This document shows, one piece after another, positions 34,090 through 42,700 of a stretch of DNA of 58,405 bases. The stretch is from positions 1 to 58,405 of the forward strand of contig NZ_JAHKQA010000082.1 of assembly GCF_018860705.1 (NCBI RefSeq), read 5' to 3'. Source of the DNA: Citreicella sp. C3M06 (lineage in GTDB: Bacteria > Pseudomonadota > Alphaproteobacteria > Rhodobacterales > Rhodobacteraceae). A program made the translations under genes and the position numbers. The notes under the pieces were generated by a model, which worked only from the letters and a program-made list of their open reading frames with translations, made no database searches and had not been told where the DNA came from. The first letter of the stretch is position 1. Each line of letters starts with the position of its first letter.

Positions 34090-35598
34090 ATGACCCAATT
34101 GCGCGAGATCAGCTTTGCAGAACCCGACCTTGATGCGCTGGCCGGATGCGAGGGGCGCGTTGCCGTGTTCATCAACGCGGCCGGCCAGCTTGGCAAGGGG
34201 GCGCGGCGCATCAACCGGCTGACCCGCGGGGCGCTGGCGCGACTGGTCGAGGATGACAGCTGGGGCAAGGCCGCTGCGGGCAGCGTGACGAGCCTGCGGT
34301 TTCCGTCGGGCATGGCGGCGCTGGCAATCGACGTGGTCAAGATCGAGCGCCGCCCGGAGGTGATCGAGGCGCGCAAGGCGGGCGCGGCGCTGGCGATTGC
34401 GGTGGGGGCATCGGGTGTGACGCTGGTGGGTGACACGCAGGGGCAGCTGCCACAGGTGGCGCTTGGGCTGGCGCTGCGCGGTTATGCCTTCACCGATCAC
34501 AAGAGCGACAAGGGCAAGGCGCCGGCCCCGGCCTTGGTGCTGTGTTCCAAGCCCGGCGACATGCAGGCGGCCATCGCGCCGCTGCTGGCGGTCGCCTCGG
34601 GCGTGCTGTTCACACGTGATCTGGTGAACGAGCCGTCCAACGTGCTGACCACCACCGAATTCGCCGCCCGCCTCGAGGCGCTGCGCGAGATCGGTGTCGA
34701 GGTCGAGGTGCTGGACGAGCCGCAGCTTGCCGAGCTGGGCATGGGCGCGCTGCTGGCCGTGGGGCAGGGGTCGGCCTCCCCGACCAAAGTGGTGGTGATG
34801 CGCTGGCGCGGCTCGGACGATGCGCCGCTGGCGCTGATCGGCAAGGGCGTGGTGTTTGACACCGGGGGTATCTCGCTCAAGCCGGCGGCGGGCATGGAAG
34901 ACATGACCATGGATATGGGCGGCGCGGGCACCGTCGCGGGGGTGATGAAGGCGCTGGCGCTGCGCAAGGCGCGCGCCCATGTGGTTGGCGTGGTTGGAAT
35001 CGTCGAGAACATGCCCTCGGGCACCGCGACCCGTCCGGGCGATGTGGTGCGCTCGATGAAGGGCGACACTATCGAGGTGATCAACACCGACGCCGAGGGC
35101 CGCCTCGTGCTGGCCGATGTGCTGTGGTACGCGCAGGAACATCTCGCCCCCGCCGCGATGGTCGATTTGGCAACCCTGACCGGGGCCTGCATCGTGGCGC
35201 TGGGGCATGAGAACGCAGCGGTTTTCGCCAATCAGGACGGCTTTGCCAATGGCTTCCTGCGGGCCGCCGAGGCTGAGGGCGAGGGGGCATGGCGGATGCC
35301 GATGGGCAAGGCCTATGACGCGCTGATGGATTCGGCGATTGCCGACATGAAGAATTCCTTCGGGCGTCCGGCGGGCTCGATCACCGCGGCGCAGTTCCTG
35401 CGGCGCTTCGTGCGCGAAGACATGCCGTGGGTGCATCTGGACATCGCCGGGGTGGCATCGCGCAAGACGCCGTCGGATCTGGCGCCCAAGGGCGCGACGG
35501 GCTGGGGCGTTCTGGCGCTTGACCGGCTGGTGCGCGACCGGTTCGAGGCCCCCGCGCCGATGGCCAAAAATCCTGATGCCGGGCAAGATCCGGCATGA
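34090..35598 (+). CDS. pepA: Leucyl aminopeptidase (M17)
   Basis: The 502-residue cytosolic aminopeptidase has the M17 signature NTDAEGRLVLADVL (about residue 334) and the upstream metal-site stretch GKGVVFDTGGISLKPAAGMEDMTMDMGGAG (Lys, Asp). It trims N-terminal residues from peptides and in some bacteria also binds DNA. GACAGGAG precedes the ATG. It is followed by holC, a common arrangement. Confidence 0.96.
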   Translation: MTQLREISFAEPDLDALAGCEGRVAVFINAAGQLGKGARRINRLTRGALARLVEDDSWGKAAAGSVTSLRFPSGMAALAIDVVKIERRPEVIEARKAGAALAIAVGASGVTLVGDTQGQLPQVALGLALRGYAFTDHKSDKGKAPAPALVLCSKPGDMQAAIAPLLAVASGVLFTRDLVNEPSNVLTTTEFAARLEALREIGVEVEVLDEPQLAELGMGALLAVGQGSASPTKVVVMRWRGSDDAPLALIGKGVVFDTGGISLKPAAGMEDMTMDMGGAGTVAGVMKALALRKARAHVVGVVGIVENMPSGTATRPGDVVRSMKGDTIEVINTDAEGRLVLADVLWYAQEHLAPAAMVDLATLTGACIVALGHENAAVFANQDGFANGFLRAAEAEGEGAWRMPMGKAYDALMDSAIADMKNSFGRPAGSITAAQFLRRFVREDMPWVHLDIAGVASRKTPSDLAPKGATGWGVLALDRLVRDRFEAPAPMAKNPDAGQDPA

Positions 35599-35635
35599 TC
35601 CATTCGAAGACGCGGCGTGATGGGGGCCGGGCCTG

Positions 35636-36094
35636 ATGGGCGCTGCGATGTTCTATCATCTGACCCAGCGCCCGCTGGAGGCGACGCTGCCGGTGCTGCT
35701 TGAACGCTCGCTGGCGGCGGGCTGGCGGGTGGCGGTGCGCGGCGTCGATCCGGGCCGGATCGACTGGCTGGATCAGAAGCTGTGGCTTGGCGCTGAGGAC
35801 GGGTTCTTGCCGCATGGGGTTGCGGGCGGGCCGCATGATGCGTTGCAGCCGGTGTTGCTGACGGTGCAGAGCGCACTGCCCAACGATCCCGCCTGCCTGA
35901 TGTCGGTGGACGGCGCCGAGGTGTCGGCGGAAGAGGTCGCGGCGATGGAGCGGGTCTGCGTGCTGTTCGATGGGTTCGATGAGCGGGCGCTGGACCGGGC
36001 ACGGGCTCAGTGGCGGGCGCTGAAATCGGCCGGGTGCAAGGCGCAGTACTGGTCCGAGGAATCGGGGCGTTGGGAAAAGAAGGCCGAGACCTGA
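35636..36094 (+). CDS. holC: DNA polymerase III chi subunit
   Basis: The 152-residue clamp-loader accessory subunit (MFYHLTQRPLEATLPVLLERSLAAGWRVAVRG) links the holoenzyme to SSB. The family pattern continues with WLGAEDGFLPHGVAGG and VCVLFDGFDERALDRARAQWRAL. The start may be 35636 or the ATG at 35648, which gives the usual short MFYHLT start. It lies 37 bases after pepA. Confidence 0.93.
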   Translation: MGAAMFYHLTQRPLEATLPVLLERSLAAGWRVAVRGVDPGRIDWLDQKLWLGAEDGFLPHGVAGGPHDALQPVLLTVQSALPNDPACLMSVDGAEVSAEEVAAMERVCVLFDGFDERALDRARAQWRALKSAGCKAQYWSEESGRWEKKAET

Positions 36095-36106
36095 GCCTGT
36101 GGTGGG

Positions 36107-36165
36107 CGCCGAGGGGGGCCAGCCCCCCGCCTACGGCTCCCCCCGGAGTTTACCGGGCAAGATGA
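36107..36165 (-). repeat. Dispersed hairpin repeat, copy 1
   Basis: On the minus strand this reads CTTCATCTTGCCCGGTAAAC, then TCCGGGGGG and a GC-rich palindrome (GGGGGG/CCCCCC around 36114-36128). It matches closely the sequence at 52389-52444 in the other intergenic region. Repeats of this look are known in Rhodobacteraceae genomes (recalled, not searched). Confidence 0.7.
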
Positions 36166-36219
36166 AGACGGGGGCGGCGCCCCTTTGTGAGATGAAGACG
36201 GGGTTTGCGGCCCCTTGAG
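36160..36219 (+). repeat. Tandem imperfect 30-base repeat
   Basis: AGATGAAGACGGGG occurs at 36160 and again at 36190, each followed by a CGGC/GCGG..CCCCTT segment. The second copy ends just before the ATG region of the oxidoreductase gene. It looks like a duplication of the end of the dispersed repeat next to it. Confidence 0.65.
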
Positions 36220-36235
36220 ACGACGGAGCGCGGGC

Positions 36236-38461
36236 ATGACGGACTGGCAGGTGACATCGAGCCATTGGGGCGCCTTTGAAGCGCGGGTCGAGGACGGGCG
36301 GATGGTGGCGACGCGGCCCTTTGCCGCCGATCCCTCGCCCACGCGCATCCCCGAGGCAGTGCCGGCGGCGGTGCATCACCGGTTGCGGGTGGCGCGCCCT
36401 TCGGTGCGGCGCGGCTGGCTGACGTCGCGCGAGCGGGCCGGGCGGGGCAGCGACGAATTTGTCGAATTGCCATGGGACGAGGCGCTGGACATTGCGGCGG
36501 CCGAGATCGGGCGCGTCCGCGCAGAGCATGGCAACGAGGCGATCTATGGCGGCTCTTACGGCTGGAGTTCGGCCGGGAGGTTTCACCATGCGCAAAGTCA
36601 GGTGCACCGGTTTCTCAACAGCATCGGCGGCTATGTGGCCTCGTTCGGCAGCTATTCCACCGGCTGCGCCCAATCGATCATGCCGCATGTCTTTGGCATC
36701 GATTTTCTGTCGTTTCTGTACAGCCATCAGGATGGCTGGAAGACCATTTGCGATCACACCGAGACGCTGGTGATGTTTGGCGGCGTCAATCAGAAGAACG
36801 CGCAGGTCAGCATGGGCGGCGTGACCGAGCATGAGACCGAAGGCTGGTTCGGGCGCTTTGCCGACAAGGGGATGGTGCGGGTGAACGTCGGGCCTCAGCG
36901 CGGGGATGCACCCGAGGGCTGTGACTGGCTGCCGGTGCGGCCCGGCTCGGACACGGCGCTGATGCTGGGGCTGGCTTATGTGCTGGAAACCGAAGATCTG
37001 GCCGATCGCGATTTTCTGGCGCGCTGCTGCGAGGGTTACGAGCGGTTCCGCCTCTATCTGCTGGGCGAGAGCGACGGGGTGGCAAAATCGCCGGACTGGG
37101 CGTCAGCGCTTTGCGGGGTTGCGCCGGGGGCCATCGTCGCGCTGGCCCGGCGCATGGCATCGACCCGGTGTTTCATCACCGTGGCATGGTCTTTGCAGCG
37201 CGGCGAGCGCGGCGAGCAGCCTTACTGGATGTCCGCCGTTCTGGCGGCGATGCTGGGACAGATGGGGCTTCCGGGCGGTGGCGTCGGCTATGGCTACGGC
37301 GCGATTGGCGGTGTTGGCAAGACCATGCGCGCGGTTGGCGGCATGACCTTGCCGCAGGGCATCAACCCGGTGCGCCGGGCGATTCCGGTGGCGCGGGTTG
37401 CCGACATGCTGCGCCAGCCCGGCGGCCCCTATCAGTTCAACGGTCGGAACGAGACCTATCCCGATATCCGGCTGATCTGCTGGGCGGGGGGCAACCCGTA
37501 TCATCACCATCAGGATCTCAACGCCCTGCACGAGGCGTGGAAGACCCCGGAGACGATCATCGTCAACGAGCCGTGGTGGACCGCCACCGCCAAACGCGCC
37601 GACATCGTCTTTCCCGCCACCACGCCTTATGAGCGCGAGGATATCGGCCGTTCGAGCATGGATGACTACCTGTTCCACATGCCCGCGCTGGTGCCGCCGC
37701 AAGGCGAGGCGCGCGACGATTACGACATCTACGCCGGGCTGGCCGAGCGGCTGGGCGCGGGCGCGGATTTCACCGAGGGGCGCAGCGCGGCCGAGTGGAT
37801 CGCGCATCTGTATGAGGGGTTTCGCGCCGGGGCTGGCGATCTGGATCTGCCGGATCTGGACAGTTTGCGCGCGCGCAACTGGATGCGTCTGCCGATCCGC
37901 GAGGATGGTGCGCCGCGCAGCCTGTTCCGCCAGTTCCGCGCAGACCCCGAGGCGCATCCGCTTGGCACGCCCTCGGGGCGGATCGAGATCTTTTCGCAGA
38001 CCATCGACAGCTTTGGCTATGACGATTGTCCCGGCCATCCGACATGGCTGCCGCCCGCCGAATGGCTGGGCGCCGCGACGGCGGAGGCGCCCTTGCATAT
38101 GGTCTCGCCCCAGCCCGGCGACAAGCTGCACAGCCAGCTTGAGGCGGCGCTGGCCGATGCCCCCGGGGCGCGCCCGGAAACGCTGCTGATCCATCCCGAG
38201 GATGCCGCCGCGCGCGGCATTGCCACGGGCGATCTGCTGCGGGTGCACAACGCGCGCGGCAGCGTCCGGGCCCGCGCCCGGGTCACCGACGATATCCTGA
38301 GCGGAGTCGTCGCGCTGCCGACCGGTGCGTGGTACGGCGATCCGGGCGGGCAGATCGACCCGAATGGCAACCCCAACGTGCTGACGCGCGATGTGGGCAC
38401 CTCGCGCCTTGCGCAGGGGTGCAGCGCCCACAGCGCGCTGGTCGAGGTGTCGCGGCTCTGA
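36236..38461 (+). CDS. Molybdopterin-dependent oxidoreductase (BisC/TorZ/DMSO reductase family), cytoplasmic
   Basis: The 741-residue protein belongs to the DMSO/TMAO/biotin sulfoxide reductase group. It has no N-terminal Fe-S cysteine cluster, a serine molybdenum ligand in YGGSYGWSSAGRFHHAQSQVHRFLN (about residue 117), STGCAQSIMPHVFG, MLGQMGLPGGGVGYG, the WWTATAKRADIVFPATTPYEREDI pterin-binding stretch, and a C-terminal cofactor domain with HSQLEAALA and GVVALPTGAWYGD. It shows no Tat signal, so it is probably a cytoplasmic BisC-like enzyme reducing S- or N-oxides such as biotin or methionine sulfoxide. The start at 36236 was chosen over 36215 by alignment of the MTDWQ start. No quinol-oxidising partner is adjacent. 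Confidence 0.88.
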   Translation: MTDWQVTSSHWGAFEARVEDGRMVATRPFAADPSPTRIPEAVPAAVHHRLRVARPSVRRGWLTSRERAGRGSDEFVELPWDEALDIAAAEIGRVRAEHGNEAIYGGSYGWSSAGRFHHAQSQVHRFLNSIGGYVASFGSYSTGCAQSIMPHVFGIDFLSFLYSHQDGWKTICDHTETLVMFGGVNQKNAQVSMGGVTEHETEGWFGRFADKGMVRVNVGPQRGDAPEGCDWLPVRPGSDTALMLGLAYVLETEDLADRDFLARCCEGYERFRLYLLGESDGVAKSPDWASALCGVAPGAIVALARRMASTRCFITVAWSLQRGERGEQPYWMSAVLAAMLGQMGLPGGGVGYGYGAIGGVGKTMRAVGGMTLPQGINPVRRAIPVARVADMLRQPGGPYQFNGRNETYPDIRLICWAGGNPYHHHQDLNALHEAWKTPETIIVNEPWWTATAKRADIVFPATTPYEREDIGRSSMDDYLFHMPALVPPQGEARDDYDIYAGLAERLGAGADFTEGRSAAEWIAHLYEGFRAGAGDLDLPDLDSLRARNWMRLPIREDGAPRSLFRQFRADPEAHPLGTPSGRIEIFSQTIDSFGYDDCPGHPTWLPPAEWLGAATAEAPLHMVSPQPGDKLHSQLEAALADAPGARPETLLIHPEDAAARGIATGDLLRVHNARGSVRARARVTDDILSGVVALPTGAWYGDPGGQIDPNGNPNVLTRDVGTSRLAQGCSAHSALVEVSRL

Positions 38462-38466
38462 CGCGG

Positions 38467-39009
38467 TCAGAGCGGGATCTGCGCGATCATCCGCTCCAGT
38501 CGTTCCATGGCGCGCACCTCGTCGCCGATGTCGGGCACATCGCGCGACTCGCCCCGCAACAGCGCGGCCATATCGGCCAGCAGTGGGGCGTAGCCCTTGT
38601 GATCCTCGTTGGCGGCGGCGGTGAAATTGGGCCGCCAGCAAAGCGTGTCAGAGGCCGGGTCCAGCACCGCGCCGGGATCGTCGGCCTTGAACGGCGGGTC
38701 GCGATACAGCGCCACGTCGATGATATTGTCGACATGCAGGCGGGTGTGATCGCCCATGATGCGGATTTTCTCCATCGGGGTGCCGCGCGATTGCACCGTG
38801 CCCATGACGATATTGCCGATCTTGCCCTGCGGCGTGGTGAAATTCAGGTGCAACAATAGCTTGCCGGGTCTGGGGGGCACCGAGCGCACCGTCATGTCGC
38901 CGAAATCCTCGCCCGCGAACCATGGGATCAGATCCATGTAATGTACGCAGTGATGCAGGAAGAATCCGGTGTAATCGGTCTGTCCTTCGAAATAGCCCGA
39001 CGCGGTCAT
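38467..39009 (-). pseudogene. Gfo/Idh/MocA-type oxidoreductase, C-terminal fragment
   Basis: The 180-codon frame encodes only the C-terminal substrate domain of this NAD(P)-dependent sugar dehydrogenase family (GFFLHHCVHYMDLIPWFAGEDFGDMTVRS ... KIRIMGDHTRLHVDN). The Rossmann NAD-binding half (about 120-150 residues) is absent; upstream the text turns into a fragment of a different gene. It is therefore a remnant left by a deletion. Confidence 0.8.
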
Positions 39010-39019
39010 CCGCCCGCCG

Positions 39020-39133
39020 GAACGGTACCAGCGAGATCGGCCCGCCGTAAGCCTACCTGCGCCAGCGCGCGCATCACTGCGGGCCAGTCGATATGGCCGG
39101 TGCCGTCATCCGAGGCCACCGAGCGCTGCGTGC
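39020..39133 (-). pseudogene. Sugar phosphate isomerase/epimerase, C-terminal scrap with frameshift
   Basis: On the minus strand one frame reads DDGTGHIDWPAVMRALAQVG, which matches the C-terminal part of TIM-barrel sugar isomerases. The continuation YGGPISLVPFRRADD is found in a different frame, so a frameshift falls near 39050. The rest of the gene is gone. It is joined to the permease remnant upstream and the dehydrogenase fragment downstream. Confidence 0.6.
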
Positions 39134-39688
39134 TCACCCGTGCGGCCAGAACGGTGAAGATGCCCGCACCCTAGGCTGCGCGTTGCGCCCGCCAAGGGTC
39201 AATGCATAGAGATACTCGTTCCACGCGGTGATGAAGAAATAGATTCCGGTGGCGATGATCAGTGCCAGATGGGTGTCGAGCAGCCCCAGCACCCGCATCA
39301 GCACGAACAACGGCAGGATCAGCAGCATCAGCGGGAACATGTTGATCAGCGGGAATTGCAGCATCAGGATACGCTTGCCGCGAAAGTTGAAGCGCGAAAA
39401 GTTGTAGGCGGCGGTGACGCTCAGCCCCAGGCCGACCACGACTGTGCCGCCTGCCACGATGAAGCTGTCCAGAAGGTTGTCGCCAGACCCCACGGTGCGG
39501 AGCAGGCGGGTGTAAATCTCAAACGTGGCGTTGAGCAGCGACGGGCCTTCAGTGAACAGTGTTTCCTGCGGGCTGAGCGAGATCAGCGCCATCCACAGAT
39601 ACGGGCCAAGGGTAAAGCACGGGATCGCCAGCATCGGCAGGTCGGCGGTTAGGATGCGGCGGGCGGTGGTGACACGGTGCCGGGCCAT
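39134..39688 (-). pseudogene. Carbohydrate ABC transporter permease 2 (MalG/UgpE type), internally deleted
   Basis: The N-terminal part is normal (LTADLPMLAIPCFTLGPYLWMALISLSP, then VAGGTVVVGLGLSVTAAYNFSRFNFRGKRILMLQF). The sequence then jumps from LLDTHLALIIATG directly to IYFFITAWNEYLYALTL, losing about 50 residues that contain the EAA loop contacting the ATPase. The C-terminus is also lost. The ATG at 39688 overlaps the stop of the permease 1 remnant, which preserves the old operon coupling. It cannot be functional. Confidence 0.82.
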
Positions 39689-40065
39689 CAGCTCGCCGTC
39701 TTTCCGGTGCGCCGCAGATAGACCACCACGACATCGATCAGCAGCAGGGCGGTGATCAGCACCAGCGCCAGCTGCGCCGGGATCGTGGTGCACATCCAGA
39801 TGATGGTGTGCCTGAGCGATATCCAGAACACCTCGTCGGCCAGCGCCGCCTTGAAATTGTCGAGCCCGTCCCAGGTGAAATCATTGGGCCGGAACAGCAC
39901 GTAGTCGTGCAGGCCCATCCACGTGGCCTGCAGCATCGGCAAAAAGGCGATGGCCAGAGTCACCAGCACAGCGGGGGGAGAGCATCGCGTAGGTCAGGAT
40001 CTGGTGGCCCAGAGAGGCGCGCGGGCGGGGGTGCTTGAGGCATGTCTCATGGTCGCGTCCGTCAT
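39688..40065 (-). pseudogene. Carbohydrate ABC transporter permease 1 (MalF/UgpA type), frameshifted and deleted
   Basis: Fragments MTDATMRHASSTPAR, SLGHQILTYAMLSP and AVLVTLAIAFLPMLQATWMGLHDYVLFRP lie in successive different frames, so there are at least two frameshifts near 39980-40025. After RHTIIWMCTTIPAQLALVL the frame jumps to ITALLLIDVVVVYLRRTGK, missing the central about 170 residues including the EAA loop. It is the remnant of a six-helix permease. Confidence 0.8.
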
Positions 40066-40079
40066 GAGGCACGTCGCTT

Positions 40080-40608
40080 TTGCCATCGGGAAAGGGGCGC
40101 CTGGCCGAGGGGCAGTCGTTGAACAGCGCGTCGATCTTTTCGTTCATCTGCGCCGGTTCGATGTCGCCGGTCAGCACGCGCTGCATTTCGGTTGGCCAGA
40201 CGGTGTTGACAAAATCCGCCGTGGCCGAGCTGCTGGGCAGTATGTGGGTAAAGGGCAGGCTGTCCATCGTCGCCTTGACGAAGTGCTGGGGGTGCAGTGT
40301 CCAGTTTTCGCTGTCGGCCTTGACCACCGGCAGCTGGCCGGTCGCCTCGTTGAAGATTGTGTTGTTGCCTTCGCTCGACAGGAAGCTGATCCACTTCCAT
40401 GCTGCCTTGGGGTCTTCGGCATTGGCCATCACCGCAGTGCTTTTATCGCCAAAGCTGGTCCACTGGCCGCCGCCGCAGGCAGGCTTCGGCGCGCCCGTCG
40501 GCTTGTCGGCATTGTCGAAATGGTACCAGAAGCGCACCGTGCTGCGGCCTGCGCCAGGCCGGCGCACAGGCTCAGCGTGGTGGCCAGCGCCATTGTCAGT
40601 CGTCTCAT
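40080..40608 (-). pseudogene. Sugar ABC transporter substrate-binding protein, internally deleted
   Basis: The signal peptide is intact (MRRLTMALATTLSLCAGLAQA, ATG at 40608 with GGAG upstream). The text then jumps, with a frame change, to the C-terminal third of a family 1 binding protein (GGGQWTSFGDKSTAVMANAEDPKAAWKWISFL ... FVNTVWPTEMQRVLTGDIEPAQMNEKIDALFND). More than half of the usual about 400 residues are missing. Confidence 0.82.
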
Positions 40609-40651
40609 GTGTCTCTCCTCCGTGTTGTCCACTTCTCCCGTGGCGGTGAAT

Positions 40652-40905
40652 TCAGCCTGTGATCGCGGCAAAGGCCGCGCCGGCGGCGTTGAGGTAGAGC
40701 GGCGGCAGCGCCCGCAGCGCTTCGTCCAAGGCGGCGAGCGGTGCGGGTCTCCTCACGCGTGTGCCAATCCCAATAGTGCATCATCTTGCCACGGGTCAGG
40801 CCGGGGCCGTCGGCGTGCTGGTGAGAACTTGGCGTTTCGAAATCCGCGCCATAGACGCCGTAAAACAGCAGCCCGCAGGCGGGGCTGGCCCCGCGCGGCA
40901 TCAGC
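40652..40905 (-). pseudogene. Unrecognised enzyme, C-terminal fragment with frameshift
   Basis: The minus strand reads [24 protein letters not shown] and [14 protein letters not shown] in one frame, then [21 protein letters not shown] and a TGA stop (40652-40654) in another, so a frameshift lies near 40745. I do not recognise the family. The upstream end meets the oppositely oriented ATPase remnant near 40905, an apparent deletion or inversion joint. Confidence 0.55.
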
Positions 40906-41446
40906 GCCAGCTCAAGATCAAGGCGCGGGTGCAACAGGCGACGGACGTGCTGCAGGTCGGTGCTGAGCTCGATCGCAAGCCGGGGCAGCTGTCGGGAGGG
41001 CAGCGCCAGCGGGTCGCCATGGGCCGGGCCATCGTGCGCGAGCCCTCGGTGTTCCTGTTCGACGAACCGCTGAGCAACCTCGATGCCAAGCTGCGGGTCT
41101 AGATGCGCACCCAGATCAAACGCCTGCACGCTATGCTGGGCACCACCACCATCTATGTCACCCATGATCAGACCGAGGCGATGACGCTGGCCGACAAGGT
41201 TGTGGTGCTGCAAGCGGGGCGGATCGTGCAGGAAGGCCCGCCGATGGAGCTGTATTCCCGCCCCAACTGCCGCTTTGTCGCGGAATTCATCGGCTCGCCG
41301 CAGATGAACATCTTCTCGGGGGGCTTGATCGCTCGGGCGCGGTGCCGCTTCTGCGCATGCAGGGCGCGGCCATCGGGCTGGGCTACGATCCGGCGCGGCT
41401 GCATTACTTTGATGCGGGCAGTGGGCAACGGCTCGCGGCGGCCTGA
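40905..41446 (+). pseudogene. Sugar ABC transporter ATP-binding protein (MalK/UgpC type), interrupted by stop and frameshift
   Basis: The Walker A half is missing; the text starts at about [23 protein letters not shown]. The signature [15 protein letters not shown], Walker [18 protein letters not shown], an in-frame TAG at 41100-41102, and [45 protein letters not shown] then follow. After [10 protein letters not shown] the frame changes; the native C-terminus [24 protein letters not shown] occurs in another frame and ends at 41446. The TAG replaces a residue usually Glu (GAG to TAG is one change). Confidence 0.85.
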
Positions 41447-41512
41447 CCCGATAAGCCCTTGCAGCGGCAGGTCAAAGCGGCATGATGGGGCGATTCTTTC
41501 CCCGGAGATTTG

Positions 41513-42700
41513 ATGAAATTCCTGCATCTTGCCGACCTGCATCTCGACAGCCCGCTGCGGGCACAGGCCGCCCGCAACCCCGAAATGGGCGAGGCCCTGC
41601 GCGATGCTTCGCGCCGGGTGCTCTCGGCCATTGTCGAGCGCGCCATCGAGCACCGCGTCGATGCGGTGCTGCTGGCGGGCGACACGTTCGATTCAGGCGT
41701 GGCCGATGTGGCGGCGCGGGCGGCGCTGGCCGCGGCGGTGTCGCGGCTTGCAGGGGCGGGGATTCCGGCGGTGCTCATTCAGGGCAACCATGATGCCATG
41801 CTCGATCTGGGGCGTTTTGGCCCCATGGCCGGGCTGACCCAGCTGACCCCCGAGGCGCCGTCTGTCGAGATTGGCGAGGCGGTGGTGCATGGCATGGGCT
41901 TCACCACGCCGCATATGCGCGAGAGCCTGCTGCCGCGCTATCCCGCACCGGTGGCGGGCAAGTTCAACATCGGGTTGATGCACAGCTCGCTTGACGGCTC
42001 GCCGGGGCATGATCCCTATGCGCCCTGCGCGCTGGGCGACCTGCTGGCCCATGGCTATGATTACTGGGCGCTGGGCCACATCCACAAGCGCAGCGAACAT
42101 CGCGGCGAGCGCAGCCTTGCGGTGATGCCCGGCATTCCGCAGGGCCGCAGCGTGCGCGAGACCGAGGGCGGCTCGGTCACGCTGGTGGAACTCGACCTCG
42201 ACGGGGTGCGCGCCACGCCGCTGCCGGTCGAGCTGTTGCGCTTTGCCCGGCTGCCGGTGGCGCTGGACGGGTGCGAGGATGCCTCGGCGCGGCTGCATGC
42301 GATCCGCACGGCGCTGGGCGCGACGATGGCGCCGGGGGTGTTGCTGGCGGCGCGGCTCGACCTTGTCGGCAGCGCGTCGGAAATTGGCGATCTGGGCTTT
42401 GCCACCGAACAGGCGCGGCAAGAGGCCGCCGAACTGGACGGTGTGTTCATCGAAAAGGTCCGCGCGCAGTTGCGCCAGGGGGCGCAGCCGGACGGCGCGG
42501 CGGGCGACATCGCGCAGGCGATGCGCGCCGATGCCGCGACCCCCGGCTTTCGCGACGAGGCCCGTGTGCTGCTGGCCGACTGGCGCAGCGCACTGCCGCG
42601 CGACATTGCCGACCTGCTGGACGAAGACCAGCTCGATGCGCTCATCGATGAGGGGGTCGAGACCATGGTATTGCGCCTCGGCGCGGGGAGCGAGACATGA
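41513..42700 (+). CDS. SbcD/YhaO-type DNA repair metallophosphoesterase
   Basis: The 395-residue calcineurin-like enzyme has the metal motifs FLHLADLHLDSPL, LLAGDTFDSG, IQGNHDAM and WALGHIHKRSEH. This is the SbcD/YhaO pattern of a nuclease that processes DNA ends. The ATG at 41513 has GGAG 8 bases upstream. Its last bases overlap the start of the ATPase gene (ATGA), the normal nuclease-ATPase pairing. The C-terminal part (about 270-395) is specific to the YhaO group. Confidence 0.9.
   Translation: MKFLHLADLHLDSPLRAQAARNPEMGEALRDASRRVLSAIVERAIEHRVDAVLLAGDTFDSGVADVAARAALAAAVSRLAGAGIPAVLIQGNHDAMLDLGRFGPMAGLTQLTPEAPSVEIGEAVVHGMGFTTPHMRESLLPRYPAPVAGKFNIGLMHSSLDGSPGHDPYAPCALGDLLAHGYDYWALGHIHKRSEHRGERSLAVMPGIPQGRSVRETEGGSVTLVELDLDGVRATPLPVELLRFARLPVALDGCEDASARLHAIRTALGATMAPGVLLAARLDLVGSASEIGDLGFATEQARQEAAELDGVFIEKVRAQLRQGAQPDGAAGDIAQAMRADAATPGFRDEARVLLADWRSALPRDIADLLDEDQLDALIDEGVETMVLRLGAGSET

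Noticed and set aside
36160-36219. Two 30-base units as a possible start of a CRISPR or iteron array
   Set aside because: Only two imperfect copies with no spacer; better explained as duplication of the adjacent dispersed repeat.
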